Notes: generated by a model not told the origin, from the letters alone. Shown: positions 42,930 to 53,774, counted from the stretch's first letter. The stretch: DNA of 64,000 nucleotides from Miltoncostaea sp963823515 (GCA_963823515.1 CAWGMB010000004.1:248001-312000), one strand, 5' to 3'. A program made the numbers and translations.

Positions 42930-43644
42930 GGTCGGGCAGCTCCTCGATGGCGGCGAGCAGGTGGCGCTCCCAGAGCTCGCGCAGCCTCTCCAGCACGGGC
43001 GAGTCGCTCGGTATGCGGGTCTCCTCGATCTCGAGCGAGTCGTTGCGGTAGACGCCGATGTCGTAGGGGGGGCCGACCGACAGGTTCGCCTTGGCGGTGC
43101 TCATCATCGAGCCGAGTGCGATCTTGGTCGCCGTCGTCAGGTCGGCGTTGGCGGTCACGGCGAGCTCCAGCATGAACTTGCCGTACTTGCTCTCGCCGAT
43201 CTGCAGGAAGGGCCGGTCGTCGGAGGCCCGGATGTAGTTGCCCTCCGGGTACACCAGCAGGATGTCGGCCGGCGACCCGGCGATCTGGCCGCCCAGGATG
43301 AAGGTGGCCTTGCCGTTGGCTCCCGAGGCCTGCAGGGCCTCGCGGTGGCGCGCGTTGACCTCCCTGCTCACCCGTCCGACGTAGAGCGCCGCCTCGAAGA
43401 GCCGGCTGACCGTGGCGAGGCTCTCGCCTTGACCGGGCTCGCTCAGGTCGAGCCGGATACGGTCGAGCACCTCCTGGGTCGTCGCCAGGTTGCCGGCGGA
43501 CTCGAGCACGAAGACCCGGTCGGGCGCCGGCCGCAGGACGTGCAGCTTGCGATAGGTGCTGACGTTGTCCACGCCGGCGTTGGTGCGCGTGTCGGCGAGG
43601 AACACCAGGCCCTCGTCGAGACGGAGCGCGAGGCAGTAGGTCAC
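42888..43644 (-). CDS. anbu: Anbu-type proteasome-homologue peptidase
   Basis: 252 residues. GTG 43644 followed by TYCLALRLDEGLVFLADTRT: after Met removal the N-terminal Thr would be the nucleophile, with Asp and Lys positions (DTRTNAG, STYRKLHV) as in Anbu. Other family blocks: GGQIAGSPADILLVYPEGNY, FLQIGESKYGKFML, ALGSMMSTAKANLSVGPPYD. The main frame is clean. At the very end a +1 step at GGA gives GAC then TGA (42888); without it the frame stays open for over 800 bases. The gene overlaps pgl by 4 nt and closes the pentose-phosphate operon. Confidence 0.9.
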
Positions 43645-44369
43645 CCGACGTCCTCCCGGTCCAGCTCTGCGGCGGCGTCCTCGGTGAGGAGCCAGGTGAG
43701 GCGTCCCGCCGGGCGGAGCCGGCCGGCCGGGATGTCCCGATCGCCCGCGATCGCCCTGCGCACCATCGGCGCCTTCTGGCTGCCCGCCACGACCATCAGC
43801 ACCTGGCGCGCCGCGTTGATCACGGGCAGCGTCATCGAGACCCGCCATGGCTGGGGCATCTCGGGCTGGTGCACCGGCACCATCAGCCGCTCGGTCTCGT
43901 CCAGCTCCGGCGCACCGGGGAAGAGGGAGGCCGTGTGGCCGTCGGGGCCCATGCCGAGCAGCACCAGGTCGAAGACCGGCCACGGCGACCCGGGGACCGA
44001 GGCCCGCAGATCCTCCTCGCCGCGCCGGGCGCCCTCCTCGGGCGGCAGCTCGCCGAGCACGCGGTGCACCTGCTCCGGACGCAGGGGGATCCGGTCGAGC
44101 AGGGCCTCGCGGGCCATGCCGTAGTTCGACCCCTCGGCGTCGGGCGGCACGCAGCGCTCGTCCCCGAAGAAGAACTGCACCCGGCCCCACGGGGGGCAGC
44201 GGCCGGCGAGATGCTGGTACGCGGCGCGCGGCGTGGCCCCGCCGGCGAGGGCGATCGTGGCCGTCCCGCCCGCCCGCGCATCGAGCGCGACGCGCTCGAT
44301 GCGGGCGGCCGCCTCGTCGGCGAGAGCGGCCAGGTCGGCCACGACGACGATCTCGGTCGCGTCGGTCAT
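43641..44369 (-). CDS. pgl: 6-phosphogluconolactonase
   Basis: 242 residues, unbroken. ATG 44369 overlaps the opcA stop (ATGA). Hydrolyses 6-phosphogluconolactone, second step of the oxidative pentose-phosphate pathway. Motifs: TIALAGGATPRAAYQHLAG, VQFFFGDERCVPPDAEGSNY and LVLLGMGPDGHTASLFPG. Length is normal for the DevB/SOL family. Placed directly after zwf and opcA, as in many actinobacteria. Confidence 0.95.
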   Translation of the reverse strand: MTDATEIVVVADLAALADEAAARIERVALDARAGGTATIALAGGATPRAAYQHLAGRCPPWGRVQFFFGDERCVPPDAEGSNYGMAREALLDRIPLRPEQVHRVLGELPPEEGARRGEEDLRASVPGSPWPVFDLVLLGMGPDGHTASLFPGAPELDETERLMVPVHQPEMPQPWRVSMTLPVINAARQVLMVVAGSQKAPMVRRAIAGDRDIPAGRLRPAGRLTWLLTEDAAAELDREDVG

Positions 44370-45397
44370 CGTTGCGCCACCTCCGCGGCGAAGGGGAGCG
44401 CTCTCTCGAACGCATGGTCACGGCGCTGCAGCTCCAGCTCGCCGGCGATCAGCCGGCCCCGGTCGAACGCCGGCAGGGCGAGGGCCCGGTCGCGGCCGTC
44501 CCGGCCGGGCTCGGTCACGCACACCATCGCCGCCTGGCGCTCCTGCATGCGGTTGATCGCGATGCGGCGGTCGCGGGCGGGCATGGCGATCTCGACTCCG
44601 AGCACCGCCATCGCGCCGGCGCGCGGGCGCAGCGACACCTCCAGGCGCTCGCCGGCCAGATCGCGCAGCCAGCCCGCCAGCAGCAGCGCCTCGGCCGTCG
44701 GGCCCGCCTCCGGGTGGGCGATCGCCGCCCGCACGGGGCCGGCGTCCGGGGCGGCGATCTCGGCGGCGTCGATCATCTGCACGATCATCTGACGCCACGG
44801 CGTGATCGGCCGCCCAGGCGAGATCGGTCACCGCGGCGGCGACGCCGGGGACCCAGGCGGCGAGGCGGGTCACCGCGCTCGCGCCGTCGGCGCCGCACCC
44901 GCTCTCGGTGATGATCCGCGCGGCCAGCGGCGCGAGGCGCGCCAGCGGCCCGTCCGCGGAGCCGTCGGGGACGCCGGGCCACCAGAGCACGGTGGGCAGG
45001 TCCGACCGCAGCAGCGCCTGCACCGCGCTCGCGTCGCCCGCGCGCCGGTCGCCGTGGAGCGACAGCACCACCAGCTCGACGCCGACGCTCACCTGGCCGC
45101 CGCTCAGGCGGCAGCTGGTGCTGACGGTGGCGTCGATCCCCTCGCCGCCCTCCGGCTCGACGACCAGCACGGCGCGCGCCGGCTGGTGGCCGGCGAGACC
45201 GTGCACGAGGGCGGTCATGGGCGCGACCTCGTCGCCGCGCGGGCACGTACGCCACGAGGTTGAGGATGCCGGCCAGGTTCAGCGGCGCGCCGCCGTCGGG
45301 CGGGCGCCGCTGCTCGGCCAGCCGGTCCAGGACCTCGGCGATGCCGACCCCGACGCCGTCCCAGGGGGCGACGGGGGCGTTCGACGGCGGTGCTCAC
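44366..45397 (-). CDS. opcA: Glucose-6-phosphate dehydrogenase assembly protein OpcA
   Basis: About 343 residues. GTG 45397 overlaps the zwf stop. Activates Zwf in cyanobacteria and actinobacteria. Blocks: LNLAGILNLVAYVP, HGLAGHQPARAVLVVEPEGG, LRSDLPTVLWWPGVPDGSAD, RMQERQAAMVCVTEPGRDGR and the C-terminal LELQRRDHAFERALPFAAEV. Frame steps occur near the N-terminus (45240-45390) and near 44800. Position between zwf and pgl supports the assignment. Confidence 0.9.
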
Positions 45398-46962
45398 AGG
45401 CGGCGCCATTCGCGGTCGTCGCGGCTCATCAGCCCATCGGCCTCCGCGGGACCCCGCGACCCCGCCTCGTAGTTCGGATACGGCCCGGGCTCGGCCGACC
45501 ACTCGTCGATCAGTCCCTGCATGATCTCCCATGCCCGCTCCACCTCGTCCCAGCGGGCGAAGAGCGTCGAGTCGCCGAGCAGCGCGTCCAGGAGCAGCCG
45601 CTCGTAGGCCTCGGGCGAGCTGCGCAGGAACGAGTTGCCGTAGGTGAAGTCCATGCTGACGACCCGCAGGTCGATCTGCGGCCCGGGCACCTTGGCGAGG
45701 AACCGCAGCGACGCCCCCTCGTCGGGCTGGATCCGCAGGATCAGGAGGTTGGGCGCGGCGCTCTCCACCGCCGAGGTGGCGAAGGGGAGGTGGGGCGCCT
45801 GCTTGAACTGGATGGCCACCTCGGTCGCCCGCCGCGGCAGCCGCTTGCCGGTCCGCAGGTAGAACGGGGTCCCCGACCAGCGCCAGTTGTCGATCATCAC
45901 GCGCATCGCCACGAAGGTGTCGGTGTTCGACCCGGGATCCACCCCCTTCTCCTCACGGTAGCCCGGCACGCGGTCGCCGGCGATCCAGCCGGGCCCGTAC
46001 TGGCCGCGCACCGCGTCGCGGGCCACCGAGGCGGCGTCGAAGGGGGCGATCGCCCGCAGCACCTTCACCTTCTCGTCGCGCACGTCGCGGCTCTCGAAGC
46101 GCGCCGGCGGCTCCATCGCGACGATCGAGAGCACCTGCAGCATGTGGTTCTGGACGATGTCGCAGCAGCGCGCCGCTCGTGTCGTAGTACCCGCCGCGCG
46201 TGCCCGACGCCGAGCTCCTCGGAGACCGTGATCTGCACGTGGTCGACGTAGCGGCGGTTCCAGATCGGCTCGAAGATGGCGTTGCCGAAGCGCAGCACGA
46301 GCAGGTTCTGGACCGTCTCCTTCCCCAGGTAGTGGTCGATCCGGTAGACCTGCCGCTCGCGGAACACCGCCCCGAGGCGGGTGTTGAGCGCGCGCGCCGA
46401 GGCGAGGTCGTGGCCGAACGGCTTCTCCACCACCAGGCGGGCGAAGCGCCCGGTGCCGTCGCCCTCGTCGGCGAGCCCGACGGCGCCGATGCTCTCGGCG
46501 ATCACGCGGGAAGAACTCGGGCGAGGTCGCCAGGTAGAAGAGGCGGTTGCCGCGCGTCCCGCGCCGCTCGTCCTCCTCCTCGATCATCGCCCGCAGGCGC
46601 TCGAAGCCGCGCCGGTCGTCGAAGGGCGCCGACAGGTAGCGCAGGCGTCCGGCGAACCCCTCCCAGACGTCCTCGTCGATGGGGAAGCGCCCGTGCGCCT
46701 CGACGCCGGCGCGCAGGTGGGCGCGGAAGTCGTCGTCGGAGATGTCCCGGCGGGCGACGCCGATGATCGCCGTCTCCGGCGGCAGCAGCTGCTGCGTGGC
46801 CAGGTTGTAGAGCCCGGGCACCAGCTTGCGCTGGGTCAGATCGCCCGTCGCGCCGAAGATGACGATGACCGCCGGCTGGGCGGCGCGCGTGAGGCGCACG
46901 TCGGCCTCCGCGGCGGCCGTGGCGGTGCCCCCGGCGCCCGCCGTCGTCCCGGCTACCGGTCA
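45394..46962 (-). CDS. zwf: Glucose-6-phosphate dehydrogenase
   Basis: First step of the oxidative pentose-phosphate pathway, making NADPH. Motifs: VIVIFGATGDLTQRKLVPGL (nucleotide binding), LFYLATSPEFF, VVEKPFGHDLASARALN, active-site RIDHYLGKETVQNLLVLRFG, GYYDTSGA..IVQNHMLQVL, WIAGDRVPGYREEKGVD. ATG 46962 gives a longer N-terminus through a GGG|CAC step at about 46925; GTG 46899 is an alternative start. Three further +1 steps (CGT about 46506, GGG|CAC about 46198, CGA about 46166) return to the original frame. Confidence 0.95.
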
Positions 46963-47000
46963 TCAGACGACCATTCTCACCGTCATGTCGAGGCTGAGGG

Positions 47001-49000
47001 TTACGCCTCTTCCCCCTGCAACTGAGCACGCGCGGCGGCCGCGACGGCCTCGCGGCGTGATGCCGACCTCCGCCATCGCCTCGGCGGCCGGCGCCGACAG
47101 CCCGAAGCGGTCCACGCGCCACGATCGCGCCGTCCAGCCCGGTCCACTCGGCCCACCCGAAGGAGCTCGCGGCCTCGACGGCGACCCGGGCGGTCAGCCC
47201 GCGGGGCAGCACCTGGTCGCGGTAGCCGGCGTCCTGCGCGCGGAAGAGCTCGAACGACGGCATGCTGACCACGCGGGCCGCGATCCCCTCGCCGGCCAGG
47301 ATCTCGCGCGCCGCCATCGCGGTGCCCACCTCGGAGCCGGTCCCGATCAGGATGCAGTCGTCGCCGTCGGCGAGCACGTAGGCGCCGCGCTCGACGGCCG
47401 GCGTGCCCTCGAGCGTCGTCAGGCCCTGACGGCTCAGCACCAGCGCCGTCGGCCCGTCGGTGCGTGCGATGGCGATCCGCCACGCCTCGGTCGCCTCGGT
47501 CGCGTCGGCCGGCCGGATCGTCACGAGGTCGGGGATCGCCCGCAGCGCCGCGAGGTGCTCGATCGGCTGGTGCGTCGGGCCGTCCTCCCCGAGGCGCGAT
47601 CGAGTCGTGCGTGAAGACGAAGATCGAGGGCAGCCGCATCAGCGCCGCCAGCCGGATCGTGTTCTTCATGTAGTCCGAGAACGTGAAGAAGGTCGAGCAG
47701 ACCGGACGCAGGCCGGCGTGGGCCGCGATGCCGTTGGTGATCGCCCCCATGGCGTGCTCGCGGACGCCGTAGTAGAGGTTGCGCCCCGAGAAGTCGCCGC
47801 GGGTCGACCATGCCGAGGCCCTTGAGGTCGGTGCTGGTCGACGAGGAGAGGTCCGCTGCGCCCTGGATCAGCTCGGGCATCGGCGACCGCGAAGGCGTTG
47901 AGCGCCTTGCCCGCCGAGGCGCGCGTCGCGATCGACTCGCCGGCGGCGAACTGCGGTGCCGCCGACTCCCAGCCCTCCGGCAGGCGGCCCTCGCCCACGC
48001 GGGCCAGCTCGGCGGCCTCGGCGGGGAACGTCCGCGGCGTAGGCGGCGAGGCGCGCCTCCCACTCGGCCTGCGGCGGCGCGGCCGCGCTCGACCAGCTCC
48101 GGCGCCCACCGGGCGACCTCGTCCGGCACGAGGAAGTGGGCGTCCTCGGGCCACCCGTAGGCGCGCTTGGTGGCCGCGACCTCCTCGGGCCCGAGGGGCG
48201 AGCCGTGGGCGCTCGAGGTGTCCTGCTTGTTGGGCGAGCCGAAGCCGATGTGCGTGCGGCAGGCGATCAGGGTCGGCCGCCCGTCGGGGACGCTCGCCTC
48301 GCCCATCGCCGCGTCGATGGCCTCGAGCGTCGTTGCCGTCCTCGACCCGGATCACCCGCCATCCGTAGGCGGCGAAGCGCGCCGGGACGTCCTCGCCGAA
48401 CGACAGCGTCGTCGGCCCGTCGAGGCTGATGTGGTTGTCGTCCCAGATCCCGATCAGCTTCTCGAGGCCGAGGAAGCCGGCGATCGAGGCCGCCTCGTGC
48501 GAGATGCCCTCCATCAGGTCGCCGTCGGAGCAGATGAACCAGGTCCGGTGGTCCACGACCTCGTGCCCGGGGCGGTTGTAGCGGGCCGCGAGCATCGCCT
48601 CGGCGAGCGCGAAGCCGACGGCGTTCGCGAAGCCCTGGCCGAGGGGCCCGGTCGTGATCTCCACGCCGGCGGTGTCGCCGCGCTCGGGGTGGCCCGGGGT
48701 CTCGGAGTGCAGCTGCCGGAAGCTCTTGAGCTGCTCCATCGGGAGGTCGTAGCCGGTGAGGTGCAGCAGCGGGTAGAGCAGCATCGAGGCGTGTCCGGCC
48801 GAGAGCACGAAGCGGTCGCGGTCGGGCCACCCGGGGTCGGCCGGGGCGTGCTTCAGGTGCCGCGAGAAGAGCGTCCACCCGACGGGCGCCAGGCCCATCG
48901 GCGCGCCCGGGTGCCCGCTGTTGGCCGCCTGGACGCCGTCGATGGCGAGGGTCCGGACCGTGGTGATCGCCAGCTCGGGCGAGGCGAGCGTTGTCGACAC
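47001..49000 (-). CDS. tkt: Transketolase
   Basis: Thiamine-diphosphate enzyme of the non-oxidative pentose-phosphate pathway. GTG 49000 with AAGGAG 6 nt upstream, overlapping the guaB stop (TAAGGAG). Motifs: AANSGHPGAPMGLAPVGWTL, RFVLSAGHASMLLYPLLHL, TTGPLGQGFANAVGFALAEA, WFICSDGDLMEGISHEAASI, SIFVFTHDSIALGEDGPTHQ, ILIGTGSEVGTAM. About 663 residues. Eight +1 breaks: GCT, GCA, GTT, GAT, CGA, CCT, CGT, CGA; eight steps carry the start frame to the frame of the TAA at 47001. Confidence 0.96.
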
Positions 49001-49009
49001 GGAAGCTCC

Positions 49010-50466
49010 TTAGTAGCTGACGTCGTGCGGGTGGCTCTCGCGCAGACCGCCGGGAGTGATCCTCACGAAGCTGGCGTTGCGGTGGAACTCGCGGTATGGT
49101 ACGGGCGTCGGAGTAGCTCATGCCGGATCTCAGCCCGCCCACGAGGGTGTGGACGATCGCGGCGGCCTCGTCGCGCAGGGGCACGACGGCCTCGACCCCC
49201 TCGGCCACGACGGGCGTGAACTCGGTGGCGTCCTCGTCCTCGCCGCCGTTCTCGACCGCCCGCCGCGCCGCCGCGGCGGCGCTGGACGCCATGCCCCGGA
49301 ACACCTTCACGCGCGTCCCGTTGCGCGACACGACGACGCCGGGGCTCTCCGGCGTGCCGGCCAGCAGGTTGCCGACCATGACGGTCTCGGCGCCGGCCGC
49401 GATCGCCTTGGCGACGTCGCCTCCGAAGCGGATGCCGCCGTCGGCGATGACCGGCACGCCGAGGAGCGCGCAGGCCTCCGCGCACTGCATCACGGCCGAT
49501 CAGCTGCGGCACGCCCACGCCGGCGACGACGCGCGTCGTGCAGACCGACCCCGGCCCGACGCCCACCTTCACCCCGTTCGCGCCGGCCTCGGCCAGCTCG
49601 CGTGCGCCCTCCGGCGTCGCGACGTTGCCGGCGATGATGTCCGTGCCGTCCCCGAGGGCCTCGCGCACGAGGCCCGACCGCCCGGACGCTGTGGTCGGCG
49701 TGGCCGTGCGCGATGTCGAGCACCACCACGTCGGCGCCCGCGTCCTGCAGCGCCCGGGCCCGCTCGATGAAGTCGCCGCGCACGCCGATCGCCGCGCCGA
49801 CGGCGAGGCGCCCGCGGGCGTCCTTGGTCGCCTCGGGCCGCTCGGCCCGCTGCAGCAGGTCGCGCAGGGTGATCAGCCCGACGAGGCGGTCGCCGTCGCC
49901 CACCAGGGGCAGCTTCTCCACCCGCCCGTCGCGCAGCAGGCGCGCCGCCTGGTCGCTGGTCGTGCCGGGCCCGCCCGGTCACCAGCCGCTCGCGCGGCGT
50001 CATCAGATCGCCGACCGGGATCAGCGGGTCGGTCTGCAGCATCACGTCGCGCCGGGTGAGGATGCCGGCGAGCGCCCCGTCCGGGTGCACCACGACGAGG
50101 CTCGTGACGCCCCGGCGGTCCATCTCGGCGCGGGCGTCGGAGAGCGTCGCGCCCGGGCGCGATCGTGTGCGGATCGGGGATCACGAGGGCCTCGGCGCGC
50201 TTGACCCGCGACACCTCGGCGACCTGCTGCTCGACGGTCAGGAAGCGGTGCACGATGCCGATGCCGCCGGCCCGCGCCATCGCGATCGCCATCGGCGCCT
50301 CGGTGACCGTGTCCATGTTCGCCGAGACCACGGGGACGGCGAGGCGCAGACGGGTCGTCAGCCGGGTGGACACGTCGACGTCGGACCGCGATCCGATGCC
50401 GCTGCGGCGCGGAGACAGGAGGACGTCGTCGTACGACAGGGCGAGCGGGATGCCGGCCGAGTTCAC
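49010..50466 (-). CDS. guaB: Inosine-5'-monophosphate dehydrogenase
   Basis: Oxidises IMP to XMP, committed step of GMP synthesis. GTG 50466. Motifs: ALSYDDVLLSPRRSGIGSRS, VVSANMDTVTEAPMAIAMAR, two CBS halves (VTSLVVVHPDGALAGILTRR; KLPLVGDGDRLVGLITLRDL), active-site loop GVGPGSVCTTRVVAGVGVPQ with the catalytic Cys, and the end GMSYSDARTIPEFHRN. Five +1 breaks: GCT or GGG|CGC (about 50160), GGG|CGG (about 49975), GGG|CCT (about 49675), CGT (about 49497), CGA (about 49094). Confidence 0.95.
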
Positions 50467-50530
50467 CCGGCGACAATAGCCCACCACCACCCCGCTCCGA
50501 CGTGTCGCGGCCGTGAAGTACGATCGCCAG

Positions 50531-50979
50531 ATGGCGACCCGTCTGTCCGTCGCGCTCGCCGCCGGTGCCGTCGCGTGCGCCGCCCTCGCGGGCTGCGGCG
50601 ACACCGCGCCCGCGCCCGACCCCGTCGACGCCCTCCGCCTACATCGACGCCGTGCAGGATCTGCTCGACCCGCCGGGCCGCCTCGCGTCGCTCGTCTCGG
50701 AGGCGACCGACGGCACTCCCGGCCCCGCCGCCTCGCGTGCGCGCCTGCGCGACCTCGTCGACGCGAGCGCGCGACCAGCTGGAGGGCTTCCGCGCCCTCC
50801 GCATCGAGGACGCCGGGCTGCGCCGCCAGCGCGACCGCCTCGCGGGCGCCTACGCGCGGCTGATCCCGCGCATGCAGACCGCCGCCGACGCGCTCGCCTC
50901 CGGCGACCGGGACGCGGTGCCCGCGGCCGTCGGTCCGTTCCTCGATTCGCTCCGCGCGCTGCCATCCGCCGCCTCCTGA
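50531..50979 (+). CDS. Small lipoprotein (first of a pair)
   Basis: About 149 residues. ATG 50531; signal RLSVALAAGAVACAALAGCG ends at a lipobox Cys (LAGC). The mature part is an alpha-helical, Arg/Ala-rich domain (YIDAVQDLLDPPGRLASLVS, YARLIPRMQTAADALASGDR). Two +1 breaks, CTA (about 50639) and CGA (about 50773), account for the change of frame. The next gene starts inside its last codons and encodes a similar helical lipoprotein, so the two may be diverged duplicates. Confidence 0.6.
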
Positions 50980-51441
50980 CCCTCGGCCTGGCGGCCCTCG
51001 CGGCCCTCGCGGCCGTCGGATGCGGCGGCGGCTCGCTCGACGCCTCCACGACGCCGCTCTCCGACGGCGCGCAGGTCTCGCCGCAGCGCTACCTGGCCGA
51101 CACCTCGGCCGCGGTCGCCGCCGTGAACGACTTCTCGGAGGTCCTCGCGGAGCTCGCCCCCACCCCGCGCCGTCCGGCGATGCTCGCCCTGGCGCCCCGG
51201 CTCGAGGACGCCCTCGACCGCACCGTGGCGATCGCGGGGCGCATCGAGGCGCAGCGCCTCGAGGACCGCCGCCTCGAGGCCCAGCGCGAGCGCGCATCGG
51301 CCGCCCTCGACGGCGTCATCGCCGAGATGAGCCTCGTCGCCGACGCCGCGGCCGCGGGCGACCCGGTCGAACATGGCCGGCGCCGCGGGCCGCTATGCGT
51401 CGAGCGTCGGCGACCTCCGGAGCCTGACCGCCTCACCCTGA
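50964..51441 (+). CDS. Small lipoprotein (second of a pair)
   Basis: About 158 residues. A signal sequence RRLLTLGLAALAALAAVGC with lipobox (AVGC) begins at an ATC codon (50964); CTG 50976, which overlaps the previous stop as CTGA, is the other possible start. The mature domain is helical (YLADTSAAVAAVNDFSEVLA, AQREAS-like Glu/Arg-rich coil). One +1 step at GAA (about 51369) yields NMAGAAGRYASSVGDLRSLT and the stop at 51439. Unknown function. Confidence 0.55.
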
Positions 51442-51547
51442 GGCCGGCCCCCGCCCGGTGGCCATCATGCTCCCGCGCGGAACTGCCGATGCCATCAGTG
51501 CGCGCCGGGGGTGACCTCCGGGGCCAGTGAGGAGGTCCACGCCGAGG

Positions 51548-52100
51548 ATGGTGCAGGTGCACAACGCTCCCGTCCGGGTGCTCATCGCAGTCGCAGCCCC
51601 GCCCTGTCGGCGGGCATCGCGGCGTACCTCCCGGACCCGTCCCTCGATCGTCAACATGGCGGGCACCGTCGAGGAGGCGCTCGCCGGCCTGGCGGCCGCG
51701 GACCACGACCTGGTCATCATCGACCGGGGGCTCGCGCGCGCCCTGGTCGCCGGCGCGGCGGCGGGCTCGGCCCGGCGCCGCCGGGGGAGGGCGCCCTCGA
51801 GGCGCTCGCCGACGCGCTGCGGGGCGACGGCGGCGACGATGCCGGCAGCCTCACGCCGCTCGTCGAGAGCGCCCGCCGCCGCGACGCGGCCGACGCCCTG
51901 CTCACCGAGCAGGAGCGGGTGGTGCTGCGGCTGATGCGCCGGCACCTCACCTACAAGGAGATCGCCCAGACGCTCGGCGTCTCCTGGCACACGGTGCGCA
52001 CCCACGCGCAGTCGATCCTGCGCAAGCGCGGGGTCCACTCGCGGCGCGACCTCGAGCGCGACGAGACGTGGGAGGCCGCGGCCGCTCCGGCAGCCGGTGA
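51548..52100 (+). CDS. LuxR-type (NarL/FixJ) DNA-binding regulator
   Basis: About 183 residues. ATG 51548. N-terminal receiver-like region (RVLIAVAA, LAAADHDLVIIDRGL) lacks the usual acidic triad, so it is probably not phosphorylated in the standard way. The C-terminal helix-turn-helix is clear: LLTEQERVVLRLMRRHLTYK, EIAQTLGVSWHTVRTHAQSI, LRKRGVHSRRDL. Frame steps occur near 51603 and at GAT (about 51646); the stop is inferred at TGA 52098, overlapping the next GTG. Target genes unknown. Confidence 0.7.
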
Positions 52101-52345
52101 GCCGGATGATCCGCCGCCGACTCGCCCCTCCGGTCGGCCTGGCCCTGCTGCTGGCCGGCGGCGCGCTGCTCGTGAGGGTCGTCCTCATGAGCCTGGCCGA
52201 CGAGGGCGGGCTCTACGGCTGGCTGGTCACCGCCGCCGCGTGCGTCCTCGGCGGGATCGCCCTCGTGGTGATCGCGCTCCCCAAGATCGCCTCCCCGCAC
52301 GACGGGGCGGCGGACGAGCCCGCACCCGGGCTGCCGCGCGGGTGA
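52097..52345 (+). CDS. Small two-helix membrane protein
   Basis: 82 residues, unbroken. GTG 52097 (ATG 52106 in the same frame). Two hydrophobic stretches: VGLALLLAGGALLVRVVLMS and LVTAAACVLGGIALVVIALP, joined by LADEGGLYGW. Acidic tail. Coupled to the LuxR-type gene; no family recognised. Confidence 0.6.
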   Translation: MSRMIRRRLAPPVGLALLLAGGALLVRVVLMSLADEGGLYGWLVTAAACVLGGIALVVIALPKIASPHDGAADEPAPGLPRG

Positions 52346-52408
52346 TGGGACCCGCGAACGGTGGGGCCGTCGGGAGGCCGGCCCTACCGTCTCGCGGACG
52401 TAGGGAAC

Positions 52409-52443
52409 GGGCTCGCCCGGGCTCAGAGCCCCCGGGCGAGCCC
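52409..52443. terminator. Bidirectional terminator hairpin
   Basis: GGGCTCGCCCGGG (52409-52421) pairs over 13 bp with CCCGGGCGAGCCC (52431-52443). The loop holds the stop codon of the minus-strand nitronate monooxygenase gene, so the hairpin overlaps that gene's last codons and faces the plus-strand membrane gene. Confidence 0.7.
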
Positions 52444-53505
52444 CCGGATGACGGCCTCGGCCTCCGCGACCACCTCGTCGATGATCTCGCGGGCCGATTG
52501 CCCGGAGCCCGAGAGGCCGGCGGCCTGGCCGGCCCAGAGCGCGATCATCTCGGGGTCGTCGGCCGCCGCCGCGGCGGCGCGCACGCCGGCCGTCGCACCG
52601 GCCTGGGCCGGGTAGCCGAGCGCGGGCGGACCGGCGGCCTCGAACGTCGTGATCAGGCGGTTCCGGATCCCGCGCGCGGGCCGGCCGGAGACCGCCCGCG
52701 TCACCACCGTGTCGGTGTCGCGCGCGGTGCGCACCCGCCGTCGGTAGCCCTCGGGCGCGCCGCTCTCGGTCGCGACCAGGAAGCGCGTGCCCATCTGCAC
52801 GCCGTCGGCCCCGAGCGCCAGCGCGGCCGCCAGCCCCCGCCCGTTCATCACCGCCCCGGCCGCGACCACCGGGACGTCCAGCGCCGCCACGACCTGCGGC
52901 ACCAGCGCGAAGGTCCCCACCAGGGGCACGACCCCGTCCTCGGGCACGTGGAAGGTCGAGCGGTGGCCGCCGGCCTCCGAGCCCTGGGCGACGATCACGT
53001 CGGCGCCGGAGGCCACCGCCCGGACCGCGTCCTCCACCGACGAGGCCATCGCCATCAGCGGCGCGCCCGGCCTCGCGGGCGAGGGGCGCCACCACCCCCG
53101 GGTCGCCGAGGCCCACGCTGACGACGCGCGCACCGGCCTCGAGGCCGGCCGCCACCAGCTCCTGCGGCGTGGCCGCCGCCGGCGGCGGCGGGGACGGGGC
53201 CTCGGGCATGCCGAGCTCCGCCCGTAGCGGCGCGAGCACGGCGCGGGGGTCGGGCGCGGAGGGATCGGGCGCCGTGGCGGGGGCCACCAGGACGTTGACC
53301 GCGATCGGCGCGGAGGTCAGCGCGCAGGCACGGCCGACCGCCGCGGCGCACGGCGTCGAGGCTCATCCCGGTGAGGCCGAACGTGCCCAGGCCCCCGGCG
53401 TCGGACACGGCCGCGACCAGCTCGGGCGTGGTCGGCCCGCCCGCCATGCCCGGCGAGCACGATCGGGTGGCGCAGGCCGAGCGTCTCTGTGAGCCGTGTC
53501 GTCAT
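52423..53505 (-). CDS. Nitronate monooxygenase (2-nitropropane dioxygenase family)
   Basis: About 356 residues, FMN-dependent TIM barrel oxidising alkyl nitronates such as propionate-3-nitronate. ATG 53505: TTRLTETLGLRHPIVLA, then GGLGTFGLTGM, ARVVSVGLGDPGVVAPLARE, GADVIVAQGSEAGGHRSTF (FMN phosphate loop and active-site His region), VVAAGAVMNGRGLAAALALG and GADGVQMGTRFLVATE. Frame steps lie in the N-terminal third (53060-53450). Unbroken from about 53060 onwards. Confidence 0.85.
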
Positions 53506-53630
53506 CCGGTGCGGTGAAAGCGCCAGTACATACGCGTCCGCATCCGTAAGGAACTGATCCCGGACACCGATAGAGGGGGCAAGCCGGGCCTCACACCGGA
53601 CTGACCCCCTCCGTCGAAAGGTTACACCAC

Positions 53631-53729
53631 ATGCGTCGAAACCTGACCGCCCTCTACGTGGCCGGTGCCGCGCTCGCCATGCTCGTCGCCGCGAACGGCG
53701 CCGTCGCCGCGACCTGGATCCGCCGCTAA
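53631..53729 (+). CDS. 32-residue secreted micro-protein: signal peptide plus short mature peptide
   Basis: ATG 53631 to TAA 53727. The sequence RRNLTALYVAGAALAMLV is a basic start plus hydrophobic core; Ala-Val-Ala-Ala offers a signal-peptidase site, leaving about TWIRR. It has its own upstream region (126 bp, divergent from the monooxygenase gene) and a hairpin 10 bp after the stop. No family recognised. It could be a peptide signal or a leader remnant. Confidence 0.45.
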   Translation: MRRNLTALYVAGAALAMLVAANGAVAATWIRR

Positions 53730-53739
53730 CACGTGCCCC

Positions 53740-53774
53740 GGGGGCCGGCCGCCGGCACACGGCAGCCGGCCCCC
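53740..53774. terminator. Hairpin after the micro-protein gene
   Basis: GGGGGCCGGC (53740-53749) pairs over 10 bp with GCCGGCCCCC (53765-53774), starting 11 bp after the TAA. No T-run. Confidence 0.55.

Noticed and set aside
40060..44124. Very long open frames (up to about 1350 codons) crossing several genes
   Set aside because: In DNA this GC-rich, stop codons are scarce in every frame. These frames run through parts of different genes out of phase; conserved motifs sit in other frames.
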